Source: Flavobacterium sp. LC2016-01
GTDB taxonomy: Bacteria; Bacteroidota; Bacteroidia; Flavobacteriales; Flavobacteriaceae
Assembly: GCF_009711135.1 (NCBI RefSeq)
Contig: NZ_WMIC01000001.1
Span: 248,001-312,000 of the forward strand
Length of the DNA stretch: 64,000 nucleotides
Direction of reading: 5' to 3'
In this document: in pieces, positions 34,523-42,677 of the stretch
How the letters are laid out: every line of letters starts with the position of its first letter
Numbering within the stretch: position 1 is the stretch's first letter
The notes under the pieces: model-generated
What the model was told of the DNA's origin: nothing
Database searches by the model: none
Seen by the model: the letters and a program-made list of their open reading frames with translations, nothing else
Position numbers and translations under genes: made by a program

Positions 34523-34562
34523 AAAAGGAAGGACTCGATATAATCAGTTCTTCCTTTTTTTA
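34523..34562 (+). terminator. Intra-operonic terminator/attenuator after csgA
   Basis: AAAAGGAAGGACT / AGTTCTTCCTTTTTTT with one G-U pair and a T7 run. It lies between csgA and csgB, so it probably reduces transcription of the downstream csg genes relative to csgA. Confidence 0.75.
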
Positions 34563-34576
34563 TTATTTCAAAAATT

Positions 34577-35065
34577 ATGAAAGCTATTGTAATCTTATTT
34601 TTTCTTTTTACAGGAATTGTATTCTCACAATCAATTGACGGGAATATAAGTGATTATGCTATAGCCATGAATGAATCAAACAATCGCAATCAAAATCAGA
34701 ATCAGAATACAAACCAATATATTATAAGTCATAATATAGTCAAAATCGCTCAAATTGGCAATTACAATCAAGCCAATTTAACCATCATCAGTAATAATGC
34801 TAATGTAACTGCACAGCAAACTGGTAACAATAACTACATGAATGTCTACAAAAAAGCAGACGAAATAAACCAATCCTATATACAGTCCGGTAATAATAAT
34901 TATATAAGTGATATTTCATCATACTCCCGCGGAGCTGAACAAATGAAAGTCAATCAAGAAGGCAATAATTTAACGATTTTCAGTACTGGATCAAATTCAA
35001 TATCCAAAGATATGATCATCAATCAGTCTGGAAATTCTGGTGTCATTTACGTATTCAATCGTTAA
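34577..35065 (+). CDS. csgB: Curlin-like protein, CsgB-like nucleator
   Basis: 162 residues: signal peptide (to about IVFSQ), an Asn/Gln-rich stretch (NRNQNQNQNTNQ), and then irregular curlin units (AQIGNYNQANLTI, AQQTGNNNYMNVY, IQSGNNNYISD, NQEGNNLTIFS, NQSGNSGVIYVF). The repeats are fewer and less regular than in the protein upstream, as in CsgB, which nucleates CsgA fibres at the outer membrane. Its stop is four bases before the ATG of the next gene. Minor subunit by inference from repeat pattern and position. Confidence 0.75.
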   Translation: MKAIVILFFLFTGIVFSQSIDGNISDYAIAMNESNNRNQNQNQNTNQYIISHNIVKIAQIGNYNQANLTIISNNANVTAQQTGNNNYMNVYKKADEINQSYIQSGNNNYISDISSYSRGAEQMKVNQEGNNLTIFSTGSNSISKDMIINQSGNSGVIYVFNR

Positions 35066-35069
35066 GATC

Positions 35070-35807
35070 ATGAAAAAGTATTTAAACATAATCGTTGCAT
35101 TTGTTCTTATTTTTTTTTCTGAAAACGGATTTTCGCAAACCGAGTACAATAAAGAGGTAAAAGCGAAAATTGAAGTTAAGGAAATCGAGAATTTATTATT
35201 TATAACTGGAACTGCAGAAAATTTAAAATCAGAGTTTAAGAATATTTCATATAAGTTAAGCGTATTCAAGAAAAACAAATCAAATTCAAATAAATCAACT
35301 AATGCCCAAGACGGAAGAGTAACATTAGAACCCATTCAAAAAGTAGAATTATCCAAAACGCAGGTAAATTATACCAAACAGGATGAAGTAATTGTAATGT
35401 TGTTGATTTATGATGAAAGTAATGCAATAATAGGCAAAGACCGAATTGTTTTTAATGAAGAAACACAATCAGACGCAGAAAAATCTGTTCCTGTTGACGG
35501 TATCGAAATGGTTGGAATTGTAGCCAATGATACCAAAACAAAATTAGGAAATGATTTTTATGATATGTTTTATTCTCAATATTCTAAACTAAAAGTTCAT
35601 ACTACTAAAATTGTAACCGTTCAAGAAGAATTGACTTTTGGACGCACAACAAAAATTACAATATTAGTTGACAGTGATATTATAGAGGAGTTTATTTCAC
35701 GTCCTGAAGAAGATTTTTTAAAATACATGGCAGAATCAGCCGCTTCAAAATTATTCAAGTATTTTAAAGATCAGGAAAAGCAAAGTAAAATGATCACTCA
35801 ATATTGA
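35070..35807 (+). CDS. csgE: CsgE-domain protein with N-terminal CsgH/C-like domain
   Basis: 245 residues from the ATG at 35070; the frame opens earlier at 35040 but a signal peptide starts with MKKYLNIIV. After the signal peptide (to about NGFSQ) come two domains. Residues about 30-130 have ISYKLSVFKKNKSNSNKS, AQDGRVTLEPIQKVELSKTQVNY and VIVMLLIYDESNAIIGKDRIVF, a CsgH/CsgC-like beta-sandwich pattern. Residues about 140-245 are CsgE: VDGIEMVGIVANDTKTKLG, GNDFYDMFYSQYSK and the FISRPEEDF... C-terminus. CsgE is the periplasmic specificity and capping factor of the CsgG channel; CsgC/H block premature amyloid. A fusion couples both jobs. Confidence 0.75.
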   Translation: MKKYLNIIVAFVLIFFSENGFSQTEYNKEVKAKIEVKEIENLLFITGTAENLKSEFKNISYKLSVFKKNKSNSNKSTNAQDGRVTLEPIQKVELSKTQVNYTKQDEVIVMLLIYDESNAIIGKDRIVFNEETQSDAEKSVPVDGIEMVGIVANDTKTKLGNDFYDMFYSQYSKLKVHTTKIVTVQEELTFGRTTKITILVDSDIIEEFISRPEEDFLKYMAESAASKLFKYFKDQEKQSKMITQY

Positions 35808-35881
35808 ATTTTACAATTGAGGGTCTTTTTTTCGATAAAGAGTTTACTATTTAATGTTCAAAATAATAAAAAAGTATCTAT

Positions 35882-36352
35882 ATGAAAACTATAGCGTTAC
35901 TCGTTTGCTTATTTGGTTTTAGCACTATATCAATAGCTCAAAACCTGGCGTATAAACCGGCAAATCCAAATTTTGGAGGAGAAACTTTCAACTATCCTTG
36001 GCTGTTAAGTTCGGCTCAGGCTCAGAATGATTATAAGGAAGACACGACTTCGGCGTATAAACAGCAGACCGATTTGGAGCGTTTTAAAAGTAATTTGAAT
36101 AATCAATTACTTAACAGACTTTCGAATTCCTTATTTGGCAATCAATTCGGATCAACCACTGGAGTTGCGGGTACAGGAACGGGCACCGGGACTGGTACAG
36201 GCACAGGCACCGGAAATGGCACTCTTAGTCCGGGAACTTATGTATTTGGAACTTTGTCAATTGATATATATCACTCTAACTTAGGATTAGTAGTGGATGT
36301 ACTTGATACAGATACTGGTGAGCAGACACAAGTGATTTTGCCAGGTCAATAA
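35882..36352 (+). CDS. csgF: Curli assembly protein CsgF
   Basis: 156 residues: signal peptide (to about ISIAQ), then the CsgF signature LAYKPANPNFGG with PWLLSSAQAQND, which in E. coli is the part that inserts in the CsgG pore. The middle is LERFKSNLNNQLLNRLSNSLFG. A Thr-Gly repeat of about nine GT pairs (DNA 36170-36223) links it to a C-terminal beta domain with DIYHSNLGLVVDVLDTDTG. CsgF couples secretion to CsgB nucleation at the cell surface. The GT linker is an odd feature. Confidence 0.92.
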   Translation: MKTIALLVCLFGFSTISIAQNLAYKPANPNFGGETFNYPWLLSSAQAQNDYKEDTTSAYKQQTDLERFKSNLNNQLLNRLSNSLFGNQFGSTTGVAGTGTGTGTGTGTGTGNGTLSPGTYVFGTLSIDIYHSNLGLVVDVLDTDTGEQTQVILPGQ

Positions 36353-36406
36353 GATTTAAAATTTAGAGATAGTTAGGTTCATGTATTATTGTAAATAATT
36401 AAGATT

Positions 36407-37783
36407 ATGAATAAAAGTCCCCTTTTTCTATTTTTGTTAATTTGCCTATTCTCAGGATGTGGAGCATATTTTAATCAGCCTGCTGGGGTTCAAAAAGCGG
36501 TTTTCGGAGAAAATACTCCTGCAACTGCTAAATTGGTAGAAATGCCAAAACCAAAAGAACAGGTAGTTGTAGGTGTTTATAAATTTAAGGACCAGACAGG
36601 TCAATACAAGCCAACCGAATTAGGGAGTACCTTTAGTACAGCTGTTACACAAGGAGCAACGTCAATTTTAATTAAAGCACTTCAAGATTCAAAATGGTTT
36701 ATACCTATTGAACGTGAAAATTTAGGAAACCTTTTGAATGAGCGAAATATTATTCGTTCAACTCGTCAGGAATATGCATCAAAAACAGAACCTAATGAGG
36801 CCGTCTTGACACCTCTTTTGTTCGCAGGAGTTTTGCTCGAAGGTGGGATTATTTCTTATGATACCAATATTATTACCGGAGGTTTTGGTGCGAGATATTT
36901 TGGAGCTGGAGGGTCAACACAATATAGACAAGACCGAGTTACTGTTTATTTAAGATTAGTTTCTACTTCAAATGGAAAAATTTTAAATACAGTTTACGTT
37001 TCTAAAACTATTTTATCACAAAGTATTGACGCAAGTTTGTTTAGATACGTTAATTTAAACCGACTACTCGAAGTTGAAACTGGTTTTACTAGAAATGAAC
37101 CAATTCAGATGGCCGTTACAGAAGCAATTGAAAAAGCGGTTGAAGGGCTTATCGTAGACGGAATCAAAGATAAACTTTGGGTAGTAGACGCTCCGCAAAA
37201 ACAAATTGACGATTTTGTAGCAGAATACGATAAAGAAAAAGACGAAGCCGATTTAGCACAGTTATATAATAGAAACTTAAGCGAAAACAGAAGAGCCCGA
37301 TTTGGAATTGAAGTCGTGGGAGGAACAACCCTAATGCAGGGCGATTATCCAAATCCTGAGCCTATGCCAATGATAAGAGGAGCCGTGAAATTCTTTTTCT
37401 CACCAACATTTAACTTAAGTGCTTCATCAAATGCATTTCAAGTGGCAAATAAAAATTATATGGATCTCGGTTATCTCTCTTTAGATTTAAATCTGGAATG
37501 TATCGTATTGCCCCGGGACGTATTTTCTCCTTTCGTTTTTGCAGGAACAGGATTTGAATTCGATCATCATCGCGAAAATTTCCATGCCAAAGTTCAGGCT
37601 GGGGCAGGAATCGAATATCTTGTTTCGCCACATGTAGGGCTCAAATTATACGGTGAATTTAATGCCGCTTTTAGCGATAATGTCGATCATAAGATAGCCG
37701 GAGTCCGGGACGATTATTTCTACCGATTTGGTTTTGGAATGACATATTATTTCCCGAAGAACATTAATTACAAGAAAAAATAG
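36407..37783 (+). CDS. csgG: Curli secretion channel CsgG with C-terminal beta-barrel-like extension
   Basis: 458 residues against about 277 in E. coli CsgG. Lipobox LFSGCGAYF (Cys about residue 19). The CsgG domain follows: VVGVYKFKDQTGQYKP, TALQGAT-like TQGATSILIKALQDSKWF, PIERENLGNLLNERNI, and the transmembrane hairpins around GGIISYDTNIITGG / GAGGSTQYRQDRVTVYLRLVS. From about residue 290 an extra about 165 residues look like an outer-membrane barrel (FGIEVVGGTTLM, MIRGAVKFFFSP, YLSLDLNLECIV, FVFAGTGFEFD, LKLYGEFNAAF), ending in FGFGMTYYF. CsgG forms the nonameric export pore in the outer membrane. Confidence 0.9.
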   Translation: MNKSPLFLFLLICLFSGCGAYFNQPAGVQKAVFGENTPATAKLVEMPKPKEQVVVGVYKFKDQTGQYKPTELGSTFSTAVTQGATSILIKALQDSKWFIPIERENLGNLLNERNIIRSTRQEYASKTEPNEAVLTPLLFAGVLLEGGIISYDTNIITGGFGARYFGAGGSTQYRQDRVTVYLRLVSTSNGKILNTVYVSKTILSQSIDASLFRYVNLNRLLEVETGFTRNEPIQMAVTEAIEKAVEGLIVDGIKDKLWVVDAPQKQIDDFVAEYDKEKDEADLAQLYNRNLSENRRARFGIEVVGGTTLMQGDYPNPEPMPMIRGAVKFFFSPTFNLSASSNAFQVANKNYMDLGYLSLDLNLECIVLPRDVFSPFVFAGTGFEFDHHRENFHAKVQAGAGIEYLVSPHVGLKLYGEFNAAFSDNVDHKIAGVRDDYFYRFGFGMTYYFPKNINYKKK

Positions 37784-37857
37784 GCAGCCTTTCAATCTTT
37801 AATAACTAATGATTAAAGGATTAAGTTCAATATAAGTTTAATATAATTCAGTCTCAA

Positions 37858-39348
37858 ATGAAAATAGGATTAAAAATTTTGGCGTGCTTTATTCTTTTAA
37901 TTTCTTGTAGTGAAGAACAGCTTGACGAAGCAGGAACAGGATCAATAAAAGGAAGAGTTGTTGATGTTCGAACCTACACAGGAATCGAAAACGCGCGCGT
38001 GTCGTCCAGTCCAACAACAAGCACTGTTTATACAGATAAAGATGGATACTTTAAAATCGATAAAGTACCAGGTGGTAAATATGCTTTTCAGGCTCAAAAA
38101 GATGGCTTTATTGCCAGATTTGTACCCGCTACAATTGAAAAAGATATTGAAATTGAAGTTATTTTTGAGTTAGAAGTGTCAACGGCTACTAATAAACCGC
38201 CAGAAATTCCGGTGCTTACAGCTCCTGTAGATAATGCTGTTGGTCAGGCTTTAAGCCTGAATCTGACCTGGACAGCCAAAGATCCAGAAGGAGATCCGCT
38301 TACCTATACAGTTACAGTAAAAAACGGAACTACAGACGAAGTCAAAACGTATGCTGATCTTAAAACAACAACTTTAGCGATTAAAGATTTAAGTTATAGT
38401 ACCAAATATTATTGGCAGGTAAGTGTAAATGACGGAATCAATAAGCCTATAAATAGTGCGACAAGTTCGTTTAGAACGTTGGCTTTCCCAAATCCGAGAT
38501 ACATGTACGTTAAAAAAATAAAAAACAATAACGTCATTTTTACAGCTGATGATGCAGGAAATGAACTCCAATTGTCTTCTGCTGAAGTAAACAGTTATCG
38601 TCCAAGAAAAAATCTGAGCATTAATAGAATTGCTTATATTAGTTCTGACGGATCTTTGAATCAAATTTTCAGCATGAATCCTGATGGTACCGATGTGAGA
38701 AAAATTACAAATTTTGTACCTATTGCAGGTTTTAATATGGATAATGTGAGTTATTCATGGAGCACAAACGGAAGCCAATTAATTTATCCGAATTTTGATA
38801 AACTCTATCGTATAAATGCTGATGGATCTGGATTGCTGCAGTTGTTTAAAACACCAAACGGGAAATTTATTTCTGAATGCGAATGGAGCCGTGATGGAAG
38901 CCAGATCATCTTAAAAGTAAATGATGTTTCAGGATACAGCGTCGAAATTTATGCAATAGATATGAGCGGAAATGTTTTATATACAGTGCTTTCAGGAGTG
39001 ACTGGAGGTGCAAGCGGAATCGATATTTCGATTGACAATAAGAGCGTTGTATATACCCGAGATGTATCCGGATTTGAAAATGCAGATTACAGACGATTAG
39101 ATTCTCGAATATTCATCTATACGGTAGCGACAAATACATCGGCTGAATTAGCATCAAATAAAGAAAATGGATTCAATGATCTTGATGTGAAATTTTCACC
39201 AAATGAAGCAAAAGTTATTTTTGTAAATACATCCAATGATGGATTGTCGGCCAAAAATATTCAAACCGTCAGTTTATCATCAGACAGTAGCGGCACTAGT
39301 ACAAGAACAACCTTGTTCCAGAATGCCTCAATGCCAGACTGGAAATAA
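37858..39348 (+). CDS. Surface lipoprotein: CarboxypepD_reg-like, Fn3-like and TolB/PD40 propeller
   Basis: 496 residues. Lipobox LLISCSEEQ (Cys about residue 17) followed by an acidic EEQLDEAG typical of Bacteroidota surface-export signals. Then a carboxypeptidase-regulatory-like domain (GSIKGRVVDVRTYTGIENA, TVYTDKDGYFKIDKVPGG), an Fn3-like domain (PPEIPVLTAPVDNA, LTYTVTVKNG, YYWQVSVNDG) and a beta-propeller with TolB/PD40 repeats (IFSMNPDGTDVRKITNF, LYRINADGSGLLQLF, EWSRDGSQIILKV, KFSPNEAKVIFVN). Last gene of the csg operon, 74 bases after csgG, with the operon terminator behind it. A surface-anchored partner of the fibre is the simplest reading, by inference only. Confidence 0.75.
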   Translation: MKIGLKILACFILLISCSEEQLDEAGTGSIKGRVVDVRTYTGIENARVSSSPTTSTVYTDKDGYFKIDKVPGGKYAFQAQKDGFIARFVPATIEKDIEIEVIFELEVSTATNKPPEIPVLTAPVDNAVGQALSLNLTWTAKDPEGDPLTYTVTVKNGTTDEVKTYADLKTTTLAIKDLSYSTKYYWQVSVNDGINKPINSATSSFRTLAFPNPRYMYVKKIKNNNVIFTADDAGNELQLSSAEVNSYRPRKNLSINRIAYISSDGSLNQIFSMNPDGTDVRKITNFVPIAGFNMDNVSYSWSTNGSQLIYPNFDKLYRINADGSGLLQLFKTPNGKFISECEWSRDGSQIILKVNDVSGYSVEIYAIDMSGNVLYTVLSGVTGGASGIDISIDNKSVVYTRDVSGFENADYRRLDSRIFIYTVATNTSAELASNKENGFNDLDVKFSPNEAKVIFVNTSNDGLSAKNIQTVSLSSDSSGTSTRTTLFQNASMPDWK

Positions 39349-39378
39349 TATATCAGAATTTTCGAATAATTTGAATTC

Positions 39379-39412
39379 AAAAAACCGGCAGTGTTCTCAT
39401 TGTCGGTTTTTT
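39379..39412 (+). terminator. Terminator of the curli operon
   Basis: AAAACCGGCA / TGTCGGTTTT (one G-U pair) followed by T-run, about 30 bases after the last stop. Confidence 0.75.
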
Positions 39413-39503
39413 TTTGAAACATTAGTTCGTAAAATTAGGATAGTAAGTCCGAATAAAATCTAATTTTAAATTGGCGAGCAACCAAAGAATTAAAAAAACT
39501 GGT

Positions 39504-39511
39504 TATCTTTG
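39504..39511 (+). promoter_or_regulatory. Candidate purM -7 element
   Basis: TATCTTTG, 26 bases before the ATG at 39538. No -33 match at normal spacing. Confidence 0.4.
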
Positions 39512-39537
39512 CAGCACATCAACACAAACTAAGTTTC

Positions 39538-40716
39538 ATGAGTTCAGATTCTAGCAAAAGGTACGCACAAAGAGGTGTTTCGGCATCAAAGGAAGACGTA
39601 CACAACGCCATAAAAAACATCGATAAAGGTTTATTTCCACAAGCATTTTGTAAAATTGTTCCTGATTATCTTACCCAAGATTCAGAACATTGCTTAATTA
39701 TGCATGCTGACGGCGCTGGTACAAAATCGTCATTAGCGTATATGTATTGGAAAGAAACTGGCGATCTTTCGGTTTGGAAAGGAATTGCTCAAGATGCTTT
39801 AATCATGAATATTGATGATTTATTATGTGTTGGAGCAACAGATAATATTTTGCTTTCATCAACAATCGGAAGAAATAAAAATTTAATTCCTGCCGATGTT
39901 ATTTCTGCAATTATTAATGGAACAGAAGAATTAATCAACGAATTAAAATCTTTTGGAGTAACAATTCATTCAACAGGAGGAGAAACTGCCGATGTTGGAG
40001 ATGTTGTACGTACAATTATTGTTGACTCTACTGTAACGGCAAGAATGAAACGTTCTGATGTTGTAGATAATGCAAATATCAAAGCTGGAGACGTAATTGT
40101 TGGTTTGGCTTCTTTTGGTCAGGCATCTTATGAAAAAGGCTATAATGGCGGAATGGGAAGCAACGGATTAACATCTGCGCGTCATGATGTTTTCGGGAAA
40201 TATTTGGCTAAAAAATATCCGGAAAGTTACGATGCAGCCGTTCCCGAAGAACTAATTTATTCAGGTCAGGTAAATTTAACTGATGAGGTAGAAAACAGTC
40301 CAATAAATGCTGGTCAATTAGTGCTTTCGCCAACAAGAACTTACGCGCCAATTATCAAGAAAATTTTAGATAAATATACTCCAGCAGATATCCACGGAAT
40401 GGTACATTGCAGCGGAGGAGCACAAACTAAAATCCTTCATTTCGTTCAAAATTTACACATTATAAAAGACAATTTATTTCCAGTGCCGCCATTGTTCAAG
40501 TTAATTCAAGAGCAATCAAAAACGGATTGGAAAGAAATGTATCAGGTTTTCAACTGTGGTCACCGTATGGAGATTTATGTTCCAGAAAACATCGCACAAG
40601 ATATTATCGAAATTTCAAAATCATTCAATGTTGACGCACAAATCGTAGGAAGAGTAGAAGCAGCAGATGCTAAAAAGCTGACTATTACCAGCGAGTACGG
40701 AACATTTGAATATTAA
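39538..40716 (+). CDS. purM: Phosphoribosylformylglycinamidine cyclo-ligase (AIR synthase), long Bacteroidota form
   Basis: 392 residues, about 40 more than E. coli PurM. Conserved parts: YAQRGVSASKEDVHNAI near the N-terminus, the nucleotide-binding HADGAGTKSSLAYMYW, AQDALIMNIDDLLCVGA, STGGETADVGDVV and the GLASFGQASYEKGYNGGMGSN loop. It closes FGAM to AIR with ATP in purine synthesis. No other pur gene is linked, though guaA and purU are in the window. A 25-bp palindrome follows the stop. Confidence 0.9.
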   Translation: MSSDSSKRYAQRGVSASKEDVHNAIKNIDKGLFPQAFCKIVPDYLTQDSEHCLIMHADGAGTKSSLAYMYWKETGDLSVWKGIAQDALIMNIDDLLCVGATDNILLSSTIGRNKNLIPADVISAIINGTEELINELKSFGVTIHSTGGETADVGDVVRTIIVDSTVTARMKRSDVVDNANIKAGDVIVGLASFGQASYEKGYNGGMGSNGLTSARHDVFGKYLAKKYPESYDAAVPEELIYSGQVNLTDEVENSPINAGQLVLSPTRTYAPIIKKILDKYTPADIHGMVHCSGGAQTKILHFVQNLHIIKDNLFPVPPLFKLIQEQSKTDWKEMYQVFNCGHRMEIYVPENIAQDIIEISKSFNVDAQIVGRVEAADAKKLTITSEYGTFEY

Positions 40717-40733
40717 AATAATTCACCATATAA

Positions 40734-40794
40734 TGTAGAGGCGCACAGCAGTGCGTCTTACTCGATGTCAGACGCACTGCTGTGCGCCTCTACA
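40734..40794. repeat. Perfect 25-bp inverted repeat after purM
   Basis: TGTAGAGGCGCACAGCAGTG... and its exact complement (40770-40794) around an 11-base loop. GC-rich against an AT-rich background and not followed by Ts, so more a dispersed palindrome than a terminator. Confidence 0.85.
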
Positions 40795-40813
40795 ATTTAT
40801 AAAACACTTCATT

Positions 40814-41170
40814 ATGTACGAACTTCTTTTTTGGAGATATTTAGATGAAATTTACCTGAACAATCAGGAAGTTTATGAAGCTCTTATTGAGAAAGAAGAA
40901 ATGCAAGGACTTGCAGTTCTTCCGGTTGACGTAATCATTAACCGAATCAATTCTGTATTTTCAAAATGGGAAAGAGTCGACGAAAACAGTTGGAAAAATA
41001 ATGCCGGAAAAGGCGCTTTTCAAGTGATTACAACACCACAAAGTATAAAAATTGATTGTTATGGCACCGAAGGAAAAACGATGAATCAATTGCTTTCGGT
41101 AATGGAAGAATTCAAATGTCCGCTTTACGATCCTCAAGTTCCAGAGCGTTACGATGAAATGAGCGAATAA
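40814..41170 (+). CDS. Small hypothetical protein
   Basis: 118 residues starting at the ATG at 40814, MYELLFWRYLDEIYLNNQ; the longer frame from 40751 includes the palindrome and is rejected. No signal peptide. Strong alpha/beta pattern (VIINRINSVFSKWERVDENSW; SIKIDCYGTEGKTMNQLLSVMEEF; FKCPLYDPQVPERYDE). No family recognised. Neighbours purM upstream and a GNAT downstream, with a terminator at 41217-41240. Confidence 0.6.
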   Translation: MYELLFWRYLDEIYLNNQEVYEALIEKEEMQGLAVLPVDVIINRINSVFSKWERVDENSWKNNAGKGAFQVITTPQSIKIDCYGTEGKTMNQLLSVMEEFKCPLYDPQVPERYDEMSE

Positions 41171-41216
41171 TTTTTTTAAAGAAATTATGGACTCTAGAAA
41201 AATAATAGCAGAAAAG

Positions 41217-41240
41217 TAAAGTCCCTAACGGGGCTTTTCT
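41217..41240 (+). terminator. Short terminator-like hairpin
   Basis: AAAGTCCC / GGGGCTTTT with a TAAC loop and one G-U pair, between 41170 and the GNAT gene. Confidence 0.45.
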
Positions 41241-41275
41241 TATGACCAAAACATTTAATAACCAAAAAAAGAATT

Positions 41276-41887
41276 ATGAATAAAACATCAAATTTCAATT
41301 TCACCGATACTATTATTTTAGAGGACGATTTCGTTTTGTTGCGCCCGCTTCAAGAATCAGATGTAGAAAATTTATTGGATATTTCTATCAACGAACCAGA
41401 AACTTGGAAGTATTCATTAGTTGGCGCAGAAGGAAAAGAAAATTTGATCAATTATATTCAGCAGGCAGTTAAAGCCAGAGAAGACAAGAAAGAATTTCCT
41501 TTTATCGTTTTTGATAAAAAATCTCAAAAATATGCAGGTTCAACACGTTTTTATGATATCAATTTTGATTTTAAAACTTTACAATTGGGATATACTTGGT
41601 ATGGCTCGGCATTTAGAGGAACTGGTTTAAACAAACACTGCAAATTTTTACTGCTTCAGTTTGCCTTTGAAACACTTGGATTAGAAAGAGTTGAGTTTCG
41701 CGCTGATAATAATAACGAAAGAAGTATAGCAGCGATGAAAAGCATTGGCTGTAAAGTCGAAGGAGTTTTAAGAAGTAACATGCCAACAAGAGACAATAAT
41801 CTCCGACGTGATTCAATAGTTTTAAGCATTCTTAAAAATGAATGGTTTGATGAGGTAAAAGAAAACCTAAAAAGGAAATTACAATAA
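41276..41887 (+). CDS. GNAT-family N-acetyltransferase (RimJ/RimL-like)
   Basis: 203 residues with the GNAT fold: ILEDDFVLLRPLQESDVENLLD at the N-terminus, FDKKSQKYAGSTRFYDINF, the acetyl-CoA-binding region LGYTWYGSAFRGTGLNKHCKFLLLQFAF and AFETLGLERVEFRADNNNERSIAAMKSIG. This is the subfamily of ribosomal-protein or aminoglycoside-type acyltransferases; the substrate is unknown. Probably cytoplasmic. Confidence 0.88.
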   Translation: MNKTSNFNFTDTIILEDDFVLLRPLQESDVENLLDISINEPETWKYSLVGAEGKENLINYIQQAVKAREDKKEFPFIVFDKKSQKYAGSTRFYDINFDFKTLQLGYTWYGSAFRGTGLNKHCKFLLLQFAFETLGLERVEFRADNNNERSIAAMKSIGCKVEGVLRSNMPTRDNNLRRDSIVLSILKNEWFDEVKENLKRKLQ

Positions 41888-41906
41888 AAAAGAGCAAAGC
41901 GAAAAA

Positions 41907-41956
41907 GAGCCAGCGGCTCGAACCATATTGTAGGGCTGGACTTCAGTCCAGTCTAA
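41907..41956. repeat. Inverted repeat, family C (copy 2, half unit)
   Basis: GAGCCAGCGGCTC palindrome followed by CCATATTGTAGGGCTGGACT and TTCAGTCCAGT. The same words occur in the 9551-9651 copy. Confidence 0.65.
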
Positions 41957-42042
41957 AGAGAAATAAGAAATAATAAAAAGCTAGATTTCGATCCTGCGAA
42001 GATTAATCCTCTATTGCATCTCAACCGTTTTTTTAACAATTG

Positions 42043-42501
42043 CTATTTTGGAATTATAGTTTTGGAACTTAATAGATCATACAATTTTTTGTTGTCGTTT
42101 GATAATGTTGACCAACTTTGTATGGATGAGTATTTGCATAAAATACTTGTATTGCAGTAACTAATTTCAATTGTTATATTTTCACCTGCGCCACAAGTCA
42201 GATGTGTAGTGGCAAGAGCAGGAGCTTTTATGATTTGATATGCATATTTTGCTAAGCTGTCAAGTTCTTTCTTAGTGAAATTTAATTTCTTTTGAATTTT
42301 TTTGTCTTTTCCGTTCTTTTGCTTAATCCATTCTTCTGAAAAAGCATCATCATAAGTTACATAAATATTTTTTCTTTTTGATTCAAAAATAATACTGCAA
42401 TAATCTTTCAATTTTGCATCTGCATTCTCTTTTTTTTGAGAACAAGATTGAGTTATAATGAATACTATAATTGTTGAAGCTAATGCTATATATTTTTTCA
42501 T
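42043..42501 (-). CDS. Small lipoprotein of unknown function
   Basis: 152 residues from MKKYIALAS at 42501 (the frame start at 42510 adds MHF). Lipobox ITQSCSQK (Cys about residue 20). The mature part has IIFESKRKNIYVTYDDAF, KKELDSLAKYAYQIIK and CGAGENITIEISYCNTSILC. Several Cys could pair. Family not recognised. Single gene, convergent with the GNAT gene. Confidence 0.55.
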   Translation of the reverse strand: MKKYIALASTIIVFIITQSCSQKKENADAKLKDYCSIIFESKRKNIYVTYDDAFSEEWIKQKNGKDKKIQKKLNFTKKELDSLAKYAYQIIKAPALATTHLTCGAGENITIEISYCNTSILCKYSSIQSWSTLSNDNKKLYDLLSSKTIIPK

Positions 42502-42677
42502 GAAATGCAATATTTTTATATTTCAAAGATATTTAAAAGCTTTTTAGAAGGATATAATTTATTTTTTTTAAAAGCATATTTTGTTGTATTTTTCTAAACT
42601 AAAAACACAGGTAAATCGTTTTAGTAAATGCCTGATTTGTTTTAGATAAAAAATATAATGATTTTAAAAAATACCCA

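Noticed and set aside
40734..40794. 25-bp hairpin after purM as a terminator
   Set aside because: No T-run follows on either strand and it resembles the dispersed GC-rich palindromes, so it is listed as a repeat only.
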